In this document: one piece after another, positions 14,457 to 21,400 of the stretch
Layout of the letters: every line of letters starts with the position of its first letter
Numbering within the stretch: the first letter of the stretch is position 1
Origin: Actinomycetota bacterium
GTDB taxonomy: Bacteria; Actinomycetota; Thermoleophilia; Solirubrobacterales; Solirubrobacteraceae
Direction: 5' to 3'
NCBI GenBank assembly: GCA_005788585.1
Contig: SYBY01000116.1
Span: forward strand, 1 to 21,961
Length of the DNA: 21,961 nucleotides
The notes under the pieces: model-generated
Databases searched by the model: none
What the model was told of the DNA's origin: nothing
Seen by the model: the letters and a program-made list of their open reading frames with translations, nothing else
Position numbers and translations under genes: made by a program

Positions 14457-14595
14457 GCGCGTCGTCGTCTTCGCCCTCGCGGCGCTTGTCGCGCCAGCTC
14501 GTGATGCCGATGCCGGCGACCACGATGAGGACGGGCAGCAGGTAGAGCAGCGACGCCCACCAATGGTCCGTCCCCAGGTGGGCCAGAACCATCAT
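14422..14595 (-). CDS. Small single-span membrane protein
   Basis: A 57-residue protein: short N-terminal part with HLGTDHWWAS, one hydrophobic span (about 14-34, LLYLLPVLIVVAGIGIT), then a charged, acidic tail (WRDKRREGEDDD) and a Pro/Thr-rich end. The charge pattern puts the tail in the cytoplasm. Start is ATG at 14595, overlapping the stop of the upstream multi-span protein as ATGA, which points to translational coupling; an earlier in-frame ATG at 14619 would give a 27-bp overlap. The two proteins probably act together. I do not recognise a family. The last 35 bp are also coding, on the other strand, for the end of the SCO1 protein. Confidence 0.72.
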   Translation of the reverse strand: MMVLAHLGTDHWWASLLYLLPVLIVVAGIGITSWRDKRREGEDDDAPTTPPGPTPAP

Positions 14596-16025
14596 GCGTT
14601 CGCCGCCGAGAGGAGCCACAGGCCGAGGCTCGTGAAGGCGACCATGACGGCGAGCATCCAGTACTGCGAGCGGGTCGCCTCACGGGCGCTGCCGTACAGC
14701 GCGATCGCGCGATCGTGGGCCAGGATCAGGCCCGCGACGTGGCCGAGGACGAGCGCGCCGACCTGGACGTACCAGATGGCGTTTGCCCCGACCCAGCCGT
14801 AGTCGATCGTCCACTGCGCCGTGCCCAGGAGACCCCCGTCGCCGGGGGCCAGCGCGTCGCCGAGCGGATTGGAGATGAGGTAGCCCATGGCCTGGCCCTG
14901 GTAGGCCAGCAGCGAGAAGTAGTGCGCGACGATGTATGCCGCGGCGATCGGGACGAGCGTGTGGGCGAACTCGCGCGCCAGGCGCGGCGCGTCGTACGCC
15001 TTGCTCACCGTCTGCATGCCCTTGATCCCGAGCCAGAAGAGTCCGGCGACGAGCCCGATGATGAGCAGCAGCCCGATCGTGAACGCGAACTGGAGCGCCG
15101 TGGCCTGGGCGAACCCCAGGCTGGAGATCGCGTCCGTGAGCTCGGGAGCGACGTCGGTCCAGACCGGGCCTTCCGAGAACCCGTCGAACGTCGTGATGCC
15201 GATCGCGGCGAGCAGGACCGCGAGCGTGCCCGGGCCCGCGTCCATCCGCGGAAGCCCGCCCAGTGGCGGCCTCCCGTAAACGGCCCCGCGCTCCCAGCGC
15301 AGCGGCGCGATCTTCGCGAAGAGCGCGAAGTACACGCCGAAGGCGTCGGCGTTGCGAGTCCACGCCTCGACGCCGTAGAGGCTCATCCCGACGAGCATCA
15401 CCACGGCGTAGGCGATCGCGAGAACCGCCAGGACGACGGGCTCGTCCCCGCGGGTCCAGACGAGCTCCACCCAGGCGAACGCGACCAGGCCGATCGCGGC
15501 GGGCCAGCGCCCCAGCCGCTCGGGATACGGCATCGGCTCCGGCAGCCCGTCGCCGGCGAGCCGCTGCGCGACCCAGCCGCCCAGGCGTCCCAGCGCGCGC
15601 CACGGGCTGAAGGCGGCCCACACGTCACCGAACAGCAGGGCCGCGAAGACGACGCCGACCCAGGCGGTGACGTAGATGGCCGTCGGCGCGAGGTTCGCGC
15701 TGGCGACCTCGGAGCCGGCCAGTCCCGCGTAGACGACCGCGCCGAACGCGAAGACGCCCAGCGCGCCGCACAGCGGGTCCAGGAAGCGCGGGATGCTCAG
15801 CAGACGCCGCTCGCGCGTCTCCTGCAGCTTGGGCTTCGGCCAGAGAACGGCGAGGGCCACGAAGGAGAGGACGAGGACGATCGTCGCCGCCCACCCGAAG
15901 AGCCAGCGCGGGATCGGCAGATCCTGGACGCCGACGATGCCGTGCGCGGAGGCCTGCGGGGCGAGGACGAGCCCTGCGAGCGACATCGCGCCGGTCAGCG
16001 CGACGATGCGGCTCCGGACTGGCAT
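14592..16025 (-). CDS. Multi-span membrane protein with predicted N-terminal histidine
   Basis: A 477-residue protein. A signal peptide ends APQASA, leaving HGIVG as the predicted mature N-terminus (His28 of the precursor). Around ten membrane spans follow, with histidines inside or beside hydrophobic segments (355, 368, 429, 437) and the conserved-looking stretch FGDVWAAFSPWRALGRL. A free N-terminal histidine is the copper ligand in CopC, PmoB and lytic monooxygenases, and a SCO1 gene faces this one, so copper or respiratory function is plausible but unproven. I have a weak memory of relatives labelled fenitrothion hydrolase; nothing visible supports that activity. Start: ATG 16025 fits the signal peptide; ATG 16043 adds six residues. 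A small dyad (16028-16041) lies immediately upstream. It is co-translated with the 57-residue membrane protein. Confidence 0.8.
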   Translation of the reverse strand: MPVRSRIVALTGAMSLAGLVLAPQASAHGIVGVQDLPIPRWLFGWAATIVLVLSFVALAVLWPKPKLQETRERRLLSIPRFLDPLCGALGVFAFGAVVYAGLAGSEVASANLAPTAIYVTAWVGVVFAALLFGDVWAAFSPWRALGRLGGWVAQRLAGDGLPEPMPYPERLGRWPAAIGLVAFAWVELVWTRGDEPVVLAVLAIAYAVVMLVGMSLYGVEAWTRNADAFGVYFALFAKIAPLRWERGAVYGRPPLGGLPRMDAGPGTLAVLLAAIGITTFDGFSEGPVWTDVAPELTDAISSLGFAQATALQFAFTIGLLLIIGLVAGLFWLGIKGMQTVSKAYDAPRLAREFAHTLVPIAAAYIVAHYFSLLAYQGQAMGYLISNPLGDALAPGDGGLLGTAQWTIDYGWVGANAIWYVQVGALVLGHVAGLILAHDRAIALYGSAREATRSQYWMLAVMVAFTSLGLWLLSAANA

Positions 16026-16027
16026 AG

Positions 16028-16041
16028 GTACAGAAGTGTAC
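16028..16041 (-). promoter_or_regulatory. Operator-like dyad before the multi-span membrane protein
   Basis: GTACA-CTTC-TGTAC is a perfect 5-bp inverted repeat ending two bases before the ATG at 16025. TACA...TGTA dyads are operators of the BlaI/CopY type, but those usually have a shorter spacer, so the match is only suggestive. If the start is ATG 16043, the dyad is coding. Confidence 0.35.
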
Positions 16042-16091
16042 ATAGGACGGACGGACGGCTGCCCGCCCGCCCCATGCAGGCTATCCGGCTG

Positions 16092-16832
16092 CTACTTCGT
16101 GCACTTCTGCGAGAGCTCGACGGTCTTCGGCGCCGCGCCGTCGGCGTAGCGGAAGTCGCCCTTGGCGGCCCACTTGCCGCCCGAGCACTTCGTGATCTCG
16201 ACGAGGCCGCGGGTCTTGCCCTTGACCTTGCGCGTCTTCTGGATCTTCACCTGGAAGAGCGTGATCGCGACCTTGACGCCGGGAGCGGGCTCCTGGAGGT
16301 TGGCCGGCACCGGCACCTTGAGCTTCAGGCCGTACTTGCCCGACGCGCTGGAGAGCGTGCCGACGATGTTGCTCTGGATGCGCAGCGGGCTCGTGCCCTC
16401 GACGAACAGGTTGACCTTGTTCTTGCCGCCGTTGACGGCGGTGATCTTCAGATCGTCCTGCAGAATGCCGCCGACGGCCAGGCCCGCGGCCTTGCCCGTG
16501 CCGACGATCGAGCCCGACGGGCAGTCGTCGGTCGAGCGCGCGGCCGAGATCTTCGAGCCCGCGCACGTCGGGAACAGGTCACCGTTGTACTTCGAACCGG
16601 CCGGGAAGAAGAGGTCGACGTAGCTGAGGGTCGGCGGCTGCGCGCCGGGCGTCGTCTCCCGCGAGCCGAGCGACACGCTGAGCGCGACGCTCTTCGGCGA
16701 CTTGGTGGTGCTGGCCCTCGAGGGGCTGGCCTTGATGGTCAGGTCCTGCACGGGCTCGGCCATCGCGGCCGTCGGCAGGGCGAGCAGGGTGGCGGCGGCG
16801 CACGCCGGCACCAGGAAGCGTCGGAACGTCAT
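16092..16832 (-). CDS. Secreted protein of unknown function, four-paralogue family, copy 1
   Basis: A 246-residue protein with signal peptide 1-25 (cleavage at TAAMA-E) and no membrane anchor. The mature protein starts EPVQDLTIKASPS and is rich in beta-type sequence. It shares with three other products of this window the motifs PPTLSYVDLFFPAG, NGDLFPTC, RSTDDCPSGSIVGTGKA, LFVEGTSPLRIQSN and NLQEPAPGV, plus four cysteines in the same order (PTC, DDC, TKC, QKC), probably two disulfides. I do not recognise a named family; I believe similar proteins are common in Solirubrobacterales and are unannotated. Start ATG 16832 with GGAG five bases upstream. The leader (16833-16934) holds a 7-bp hairpin GCCGGCC...GGCCGGC (16866-16885), and a strong terminator separates it from copy 2, so it is transcribed on its own. 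Confidence 0.85.
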   Translation of the reverse strand: MTFRRFLVPACAAATLLALPTAAMAEPVQDLTIKASPSRASTTKSPKSVALSVSLGSRETTPGAQPPTLSYVDLFFPAGSKYNGDLFPTCAGSKISAARSTDDCPSGSIVGTGKAAGLAVGGILQDDLKITAVNGGKNKVNLFVEGTSPLRIQSNIVGTLSSASGKYGLKLKVPVPANLQEPAPGVKVAITLFQVKIQKTRKVKGKTRGLVEITKCSGGKWAAKGDFRYADGAAPKTVELSQKCTK

Positions 16833-16934
16833 GTGTCTCCAGGGGTTCTGAGGGGGGGAGGGATTGCCGGCCGTTCGTGGCCGGCGTCACACAGGAATCT
16901 AGGATCCGCCGTGTTGTCCGCTCGTTAACAACCC

Positions 16935-16965
16935 GGGGCGCGACCGGAAGTTCCGATCGCGCCCC
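16935..16965 (-). terminator. Strong hairpin terminator between paralogues 2 and 1
   Basis: GGGGCGCGA and TCGCGCCCC pair over nine bases, with a further CGG/CCG inner stem after one mismatch. On the minus strand a T-rich GGGTTGTTAAC follows. It lies about 40 bp after the stop of the copy-2 gene. A second small palindrome, GGCCCGCTCAGCGGGCC (16982-16998), sits between that stop and this stem. Confidence 0.7.
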
Positions 16966-17005
16966 GTGGAGACAACTGGAGGGCCCGCTCAGCGGGCCGA
17001 AGGGC

Positions 17006-17740
17006 CTACTTGCCCTTGGTGCACTTCAGCGAGTCGTTCACCGTGGTCTTGGTGCCGTCGGCGTAGTTGAAGTCCGCCTTGGCCTTCCACGTCCCGGTGC
17101 ACTTGTTGATCTCGGCGATGCCGCGGGTGACGCCCTTGACCTTGCGCTTGGCGCCGACCTTCACCTGGAAGAGCGTGATGGCGGTGCGGACGCCCGGGGC
17201 GGGCTCCTGCAGGTTCTGCGGGATGTCGACCGTGAGCGTCAGGCCGAAGTCGCCGCTGCCCTTGCCGATCTTCACGTCGAGGTTCGACTGGATCCGCAGC
17301 GGGCTCGTGCCCTCGACGAACAGGCTCAGCCGGTTCTTGCCGCCGTTGACGGCCGTGATCTTCAGGTCGTTCTGCACGATGTTGCCGACGGCCAGGGCCT
17401 CAGCCTTGCCGCTGCCGACGATCGAGCCCGACGGGCAGTCATCGGTCGAACGGGCGGCGGAGATGCCGCTCGCGGCGCACTTCGGGAACAGATCGCCGTT
17501 CCAGACGGCGCCCGCGGGGAAGAACACCTTGGCCCGCGACGTCGTGGGCGGGAGCGCGCCCGAATCGTCCTTCGTGCCGGTGCTGAAGTTCACCGTGACC
17601 GGGACCGGCTTCTTCTTCGTGCCCGACTTTGCCGGGGATGCCGTGATGTTGAAGTCCTGCGAGGGCGCAGCATTCGCGGCCGCGGGCAGCACCAGCAGGG
17701 CAGCGGCCACAAGGGCCAGGGACGTCGTGGTCCTACGCAT
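17006..17740 (-). CDS. Secreted protein of unknown function, four-paralogue family, copy 2
   Basis: A 244-residue protein with signal peptide (MRRTTTSLALVAAALLVLPA, cleavage near ANA-A). Mature sequence begins APSQDFNITASPAKSGTKKK. It has all the family landmarks: ALPPTTSRAKVFFPAG, NGDLFPKC, RSTDDCPSGSIVGSGKA, LFVEGTSPLRIQSN, NLQEPAPGV and a closing DGTKTTVNDSLKC. The four family cysteines are present. The open frame extends upstream to 17830, but the signal peptide and GGAGAG six bases before it fix the start at ATG 17740. Copy 2 and copy 1 look closest to each other, judged by shared text such as ITAVNGGKN. The upstream gap of 90 bp to copy 3 contains a hairpin. Function unknown; export and disulfides suggest a surface or matrix role. 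Confidence 0.85.
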   Translation of the reverse strand: MRRTTTSLALVAAALLVLPAAANAAPSQDFNITASPAKSGTKKKPVPVTVNFSTGTKDDSGALPPTTSRAKVFFPAGAVWNGDLFPKCAASGISAARSTDDCPSGSIVGSGKAEALAVGNIVQNDLKITAVNGGKNRLSLFVEGTSPLRIQSNLDVKIGKGSGDFGLTLTVDIPQNLQEPAPGVRTAITLFQVKVGAKRKVKGVTRGIAEINKCTGTWKAKADFNYADGTKTTVNDSLKCTKGK

Positions 17741-17746
17741 GTATCT

Positions 17747-17752
17747 CTCTCC
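17747..17752 (-). promoter_or_regulatory. Ribosome-binding site (GGAGAG) of paralogue 2
   Basis: GGAGAG six bases ahead of ATG 17740 decides this start against the 30-residue longer open frame. Confidence 0.65.
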
Positions 17753-17771
17753 GTCTCCCAATGGATGGATG

Positions 17772-17804
17772 GTTGGGGGCAACCCTCCCGAGTGATCCCC
17801 CAAC
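17772..17804 (-). terminator. Hairpin between paralogues 3 and 2
   Basis: GTTGGGGG and CCCCCAAC pair over eight bases with 17 bases between them, about 27 bp past the stop of copy 3. An internal GGTTG/CAACC pairing competes with it, so it might switch between two shapes. It may be a weak terminator or a leader structure of copy 2. Confidence 0.4.
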
Positions 17805-17830
17805 ACCCGGACCTCGGAAGAGTTGCGCAC

Positions 17831-18589
17831 TTACCGGCTGCAACGCACCGTATCGGTGACGGTCGCGCGCGTGCCGTCCGCGTATTCGAACACACCCTTG
17901 AACTTCCAGCGCCGGTTGCTCGGGCAGGAGGTCGACTCGATGTACCCGACACGGTCCCCGCGGCGGCTCACCGTCTTGCGGTCGATGTTGACCCGGAAGT
18001 TCGAGATCGCGACCCGGACACCCGGTGCGGGCTCCTGCAGGTTCAGCGGGATCGGCACGTCGAGCCGGTACGAGTACGTCGAGCTCTTCAGCGCGCGGAT
18101 GCTCGCCCTGATGTTGCTCTGGATCCGCAGCGGGCTCGTGCCCTCGACGAACAGGTTCACGTACTTGCCGTCCACGCCGTTCACGGCGGTGATGTCGAGA
18201 TCGTCCTGCGTGATGCCGCCTGTCGCGTCACCGGCGGCCTCGCCGTCACCGACGACCGACGCGCGCGTGCAGTCGTCCGTGCTGCGCGCCGAGCTGATGC
18301 GCGACGACGAGCAGTCGCGGAAGTAGCGGCCGTTGAACTTGGCGCCACGCGGGAAGTAGATCTTCGCTTCCTTGGTCGTCGGCGGCAGCACGCCGGCCGT
18401 GGTCTCGCGCGTGCCCGTCGTGATGCGCAGCGAGTGCGGGGTCGGGTTCTTCTTCGAACCCGCGTTCACGCCGCTGGTCTTGCCGTCGACGCGAGCGTCG
18501 AAATCCTGCACCGGTGCGGCCGTCGCAACCTGCGGGGCCAACAGCGCAGCCGCGGTCGCGACCGCGGCGGTCGTGGTCATGCGTCCCAT
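17831..18589 (-). CDS. Secreted protein of unknown function, four-paralogue family, copy 3 (divergent)
   Basis: A 252-residue protein with signal peptide (MGRMTTTAAVATAAALLAP, cleavage near VATA-A), then APVQDFDARVDGKTSG. Family motifs are kept but altered: VLPPTTKEAKIYFPRG, NGRYFRDC, RSTDDCTRASVVGDGEA in place of DCPSGSIVGxGKA, an extra DG in the segment before LFVEGTSPLRIQSN, and NLQEPAPGV unchanged. The family cysteines are present (DCSSS, DDC, TSC, VRC). It is richer in arginine than the lysine-rich copies 1, 2 and 4. Start ATG 18589 is set by a textbook AGGAGG eight bases upstream; the longer frame to 18778 would run under the promoter of the divergent redoxin gene. It is the first gene of the leftward group copy 3 - copy 2 - copy 1. 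Confidence 0.84.
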   Translation of the reverse strand: MGRMTTTAAVATAAALLAPQVATAAPVQDFDARVDGKTSGVNAGSKKNPTPHSLRITTGTRETTAGVLPPTTKEAKIYFPRGAKFNGRYFRDCSSSRISSARSTDDCTRASVVGDGEAAGDATGGITQDDLDITAVNGVDGKYVNLFVEGTSPLRIQSNIRASIRALKSSTYSYRLDVPIPLNLQEPAPGVRVAISNFRVNIDRKTVSRRGDRVGYIESTSCPSNRRWKFKGVFEYADGTRATVTDTVRCSR

Positions 18590-18597
18590 CGAACAGT

Positions 18598-18603
18598 CCT
18601 CCT
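18598..18603 (-). promoter_or_regulatory. Ribosome-binding site (AGGAGG) of paralogue 3
   Basis: A perfect AGGAGG eight bases before ATG 18589, one of the strongest in the window. It rules out the 63-residue N-terminal extension of the open frame. Confidence 0.75.
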
Positions 18604-18716
18604 GCCTGGTTCGACGAGGCACATCCCGAGCCCCGTTCGGTCTCTCCTGAGGTCCTGTCCGTTGGAACACCTCGCGAGCACCGTGGTTGCGGTCGCGGGT
18701 GCTACCGTCGCCCGCC

Positions 18717-19457
18717 GTGCTGGCTCCCGCACACACGATTCCCGCGCCGCCGTTCCCCCGTGAGATGAAGTGGGCCAACGTCGCGATGCTGCGGATGGAT
18801 CAGCAGAAGGGCCGCCCCGTGCTGGTCGAGTTCTGGGACTTCTGCCGCGTCAACTCGCTGCGGACCATCCCCTACCTCCAGGCCTGGCACGAGCGCTACG
18901 AGGCCGACGGGCTGCGCGTCATCGGCATCCACGCCGGCGCGTTCCCGCCCTCCCAGCGCGAGGACGATGTCCGCGCAGCGATCGAGCGGCTCGGCATCAC
19001 GTATCCCGTCGCCATCGACCCGGACTGGCGCCTGTGGCACGACTACGGGAACAAGGGCTGGCCGGCGCGGTACCTGTGGACGCCGGACCTCTGGCTGCAC
19101 AGCTACCACTACGGCGAGGGCGCGTACGACGAGACCGAGCGCGAGATCCAGGAGCTGCTCGGGGTCGAAGCCGACCTCGTCGCGCCGGTGCGGCCGGAGG
19201 ACGAGCCCGGTGCGGGCGTCGGGCAGGTCACGCCCGAACAGCCGGGGACCTACAACGGCCCGTACGAGGCCGGGTCGGCCTGGGCCGTCGTGTCCGGCAG
19301 CGGGACGCTGCGCGTCAACGGCCGTGAGCTCGCGGTCGAGAACGCGGGGTGCGTGCCGCTCGTCGAGCACGAGCGCCACACCGCCGCCGTCCTGGAACTC
19401 CAGGCCGGCGACGGAGTGACGGTCCACGCCGTGCAGTTCGCGCCCGGCGTGGTCTGA
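18717..19457 (+). CDS. Redoxin-like protein lacking CxxC, with C-terminal beta domain
   Basis: A 246-residue protein with no signal peptide. Residues about 15-155 resemble the thioredoxin-like domain of DipZ/TlpA-type proteins: RPVLVEFWDF, SLRTIPYLQAWHERY, LRVIGIHAGAFPPSQRE, YPVAIDPDWRLWHDYGNKGWPARYL with the usual cis-proline-like WPARY. Where relatives have CxxC (as in TYTCINCIRT) this protein reads DFCRVNSLRT: one cysteine (43) moved by a residue and serine in place of the second. Normal dithiol exchange is therefore lost; a one-cysteine or non-redox role is likely. The last 80 residues form a separate small beta domain with YEAGSAWAVVSGSGTLRVNG, cupin-like in texture. GTG 18717 is preferred to TTG 18687, GTG 18699 and ATG 18765 because relatives begin with a similar LAPAHTIPAP text. 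It sits among four secreted paralogues on the other strand. Confidence 0.82.
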   Translation: MLAPAHTIPAPPFPREMKWANVAMLRMDQQKGRPVLVEFWDFCRVNSLRTIPYLQAWHERYEADGLRVIGIHAGAFPPSQREDDVRAAIERLGITYPVAIDPDWRLWHDYGNKGWPARYLWTPDLWLHSYHYGEGAYDETEREIQELLGVEADLVAPVRPEDEPGAGVGQVTPEQPGTYNGPYEAGSAWAVVSGSGTLRVNGRELAVENAGCVPLVEHERHTAAVLELQAGDGVTVHAVQFAPGVV

Positions 19458-19473
19458 TCTCCTTGGCGATCAG
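19454..19473. terminator. Shared hairpin over two convergent stop codons
   Basis: CTGATC (19454-19459) and GATCAG (19468-19473) pair around an 8-base loop. Each arm contains the TGA stop of one of the two converging genes (19455-19457 and 19470-19472), leaving only 12 bp between coding regions. It may act as a weak two-way terminator. Confidence 0.4.
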
Positions 19474-20201
19474 CCCTTCTTGCACTTGATGGTGCGCTCG
19501 GCCGAGTAATTCGGGGAGTTCACGTACTCGAACGTGCCCTCACCGCTCCACTCGCCACCGTCGCAGCGGGTGATCTCGATGATGCCGCGCTTCTGCTTCT
19601 TGATCGTGGCCGACTTGCCGACGGTCACCTCGAAGTTGGTGATCGCCACGGCGACACCCGGCGCAGGCTCCTGCAGGTTCTTCGGGATCGGCACCTCGAG
19701 GCGGATGCCGTACTTGCCCGTGACCTTCTTGATCTTGGCCTCGATGTTCGACTGGATGCGCAGCGGGCTCGTGCCCTCGACGAACATGTTGACGGTCGAC
19801 TTGCCGCCGTTGGCGACGACGATCGTCAGGTCGTTCTGGACGATCCCGCCCGTGGCCGAGCCGGCCGCCTTGCCCTTGCCGATGATCGAGCCCGAGGGGC
19901 AGTCGTCCGTCGACCGTGCCGCCGAGATGCTCGAACCCGAGCACTTCGGGAACAGGTCGCCGTTCCACTGCGAGCCCTTCGGGAAGAAGAGCGTGGCCTT
20001 CTTCGTCGTAGGGGGCAGCGCGCCGGTCGTGTCCCGCGTACCGGTCTTGACCTTCAGGGTGACGCTGCGCTTCTTCTTCGACGTGCTGGCCGTCGTCGGG
20101 CTGGCGCTGATGGTGAAGTCCTGGATGACTTCCGCCTGGGCGCTGGCAGGGACGGCGAGCGCGACGGCAACAGCCATCGCAGGGGCGATGCGCTTCTTCA
20201 T
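19470..20201 (-). CDS. Secreted protein of unknown function, four-paralogue family, copy 4
   Basis: A 243-residue protein with signal peptide (MKKRIAPAMAVAVALAVPA, cleavage near SAQA-E). The mature chain starts EVIQDFTISASPTTAST and carries every family mark: ALPPTTKKATLFFPKG, NGDLFPKC, RSTDDCPSGSIIGKGKA, MFVEGTSPLRIQSN, NLQEPAPGV, and a lysine-rich end IKCKKG. Four cysteines are kept. It lies apart from the other three copies, separated by the opposite-strand redoxin gene, and follows the metallophosphoesterase gene by 66 bp. Start ATG 20201 is supported by GAGGAGGAG ten bases upstream and by the signal peptide; the frame is open to 20255 without reason to use it. The strict conservation of the motifs among copies that differ elsewhere shows selection for a common function, unknown to me. 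Confidence 0.85.
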   Translation of the reverse strand: MKKRIAPAMAVAVALAVPASAQAEVIQDFTISASPTTASTSKKKRSVTLKVKTGTRDTTGALPPTTKKATLFFPKGSQWNGDLFPKCSGSSISAARSTDDCPSGSIIGKGKAAGSATGGIVQNDLTIVVANGGKSTVNMFVEGTSPLRIQSNIEAKIKKVTGKYGIRLEVPIPKNLQEPAPGVAVAITNFEVTVGKSATIKKQKRGIIEITRCDGGEWSGEGTFEYVNSPNYSAERTIKCKKG

Positions 20202-20211
20202 GGTGATGGTT

Positions 20212-20220
20212 CTCCTCCTC
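20212..20220 (-). promoter_or_regulatory. Ribosome-binding site (GAGGAGGAG) of paralogue 4
   Basis: An extended purine Shine-Dalgarno run ten bases before ATG 20201 which fixes the start. It directly follows a hairpin (20224-20246). Confidence 0.65.
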
Positions 20221-20223
20221 CGG

Positions 20224-20246
20224 GGCGCCGTCTCCCGTACGGCGCC
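20224..20246 (-). terminator. Hairpin between metallophosphoesterase and paralogue 4
   Basis: GGCGCCGT and ACGGCGCC form an 8-bp perfect stem with a 7-base loop, 22 bp after the metallophosphoesterase stop. It may end that transcript, or be a leader stem just ahead of the paralogue-4 RBS, since both genes run leftward. Confidence 0.5.
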
Positions 20247-20267
20247 AACGTTCACATCAGTGTGCCA

Positions 20268-21389
20268 TCAAACGGTGTCATCGAAACCTGCGGGCCGGAG
20301 CACGTCCCTGGGGACGTCGGCGAGCAGGCGTTCGAGCCGTGGCGGCACGTGGGAATCCGTGTCGACGGCCACCGCGCCGCCAGCCCAGTAGGGGCTGACG
20401 CCATCGGGTCCGTGCACGAAGTGACCTTCATATACCCAGGAACCGGTGTTGACCAACGAAGTTGCGTCCATGCGCCATTCGGTCTCATCGTCGCCCGGGA
20501 GCGGGCCCGCCCGGTGGCTGTGGCCGAAGACGATGTGCGCCGCGCGGATGTCGAGCCGGCTGGCGGCCTCCCCCACTCCGGCGAGCACGGCGGTGCGCAT
20601 CGCCGGGCCGCTGATGTCCGCGCGCACGGGACCCAGTCCCGCGCGGTTCACCGCCGCGACCGCGAGAGGGAACAGGCGGGCGAGCACGCGGTGGGAGATC
20701 GGGCGGTGGCCGTCCCCGGCGAGCATCTGGTAGACCCGCACGCCGCTGCCCGCGCCGGCCGCGGACTTCTCCGGGGCCGCGCGCTGCGCGATGGCGTGCG
20801 ACCACGCGTAGTTGGGCGCGAGCACGCGCTCGTAGTCGTCGGGCACCGCGCGCTCCGGCACCGGGCCGGCCACCCGCGCGGTCACGCCGGCGGCGAGGCG
20901 CTCGAACGTGGGGATCGTGCTGTGGACGTCGAGGTAGTGCCCGTGCATGGCGTAGACGTCGTCGCGCAGCCACACGCCGGGATAGGCGAACTCGACGGTC
21001 GCGGGCGCGAGCGCCGCGGCGACGCTCCGGGCCATCCACGACGCGTCCTCCGGCGCGACGCGATGCTCGAGTTCGAGCGGGGCCGCACCGTCGCGCGCCC
21101 GCTGCTCATGCCACTGCGCCAGCAGCTCGTGATCGTGATTGCCCGGGACCACGACGATGGACCGTCCCGGCCCGGCCATCGCGCCGCCGAGCTCCCGGAG
21201 CACGGGTTCGGCCCGCACCAGCGCGTCACGCGCCGGGCCATGGCGCAGCTCGACGGTGTCGCCGAGCAGGACCAGCCGATCGACGCCGCGCAGCCTGGCG
21301 ATCAGCGTGCCGCGCGCGACCGCGCGCTGTAGTACGTCATCCCCGCCGGCCCGTCCGAGGTGGAGGTCGGAGACGACGAGCGTCTGCAC
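20268..21389 (-). CDS. Calcineurin-type metallophosphoesterase
   Basis: A 373-residue enzyme of the two-metal phosphoesterase superfamily. The metal-binding motifs are in order: D8-x-H10 in VVSDLHLG, D44 in LLGDTVE, N84-H85-D86 in VPGNHDHE, H149/H151 in YAMHGHY, and GHSH at 289-292. The general family hydrolyses phosphomono- or diesters; the substrate cannot be told from the sequence. There is an insertion of about 130 residues between the YAMHGHY and GHSH motifs, larger than in minimal members, probably a cap or helical domain. No signal peptide, so it is cytoplasmic. Start is GTG at 21389, 11 bp after the ispH stop; DLHLG lies at residues 8-12, as usual for the family. The two genes are likely co-transcribed. 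It could be related to UDP-diacylglucosamine or Ser/Thr-type phosphatases, but nothing here decides this. Confidence 0.88.
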   Translation of the reverse strand: MQTLVVSDLHLGRAGGDDVLQRAVARGTLIARLRGVDRLVLLGDTVELRHGPARDALVRAEPVLRELGGAMAGPGRSIVVVPGNHDHELLAQWHEQRARDGAAPLELEHRVAPEDASWMARSVAAALAPATVEFAYPGVWLRDDVYAMHGHYLDVHSTIPTFERLAAGVTARVAGPVPERAVPDDYERVLAPNYAWSHAIAQRAAPEKSAAGAGSGVRVYQMLAGDGHRPISHRVLARLFPLAVAAVNRAGLGPVRADISGPAMRTAVLAGVGEAASRLDIRAAHIVFGHSHRAGPLPGDDETEWRMDATSLVNTGSWVYEGHFVHGPDGVSPYWAGGAVAVDTDSHVPPRLERLLADVPRDVLRPAGFDDTV

Positions 21390-21400
21390 GGGCGGCAGCG

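Noticed and set aside
16044..16057. Short tandem run of GGAC units between the membrane protein and paralogue 1
   Set aside because: Only about three units, non-coding and too short to support a phase-variation claim.
14715..16928. A 737-codon plus-strand open frame opposite the multi-span membrane protein
   Set aside because: It is charged low-complexity sequence with no domain. The minus-strand frame shows clear membrane spans, a signal peptide and coupling to its neighbour.
18777..19140. Redoxin-like gene considered as alkyl hydroperoxide reductase or peroxiredoxin
   Set aside because: The peroxiredoxin PxxxTxxC motif is absent; the text resembles the DipZ/TlpA thioredoxin-like domain with a changed active site.
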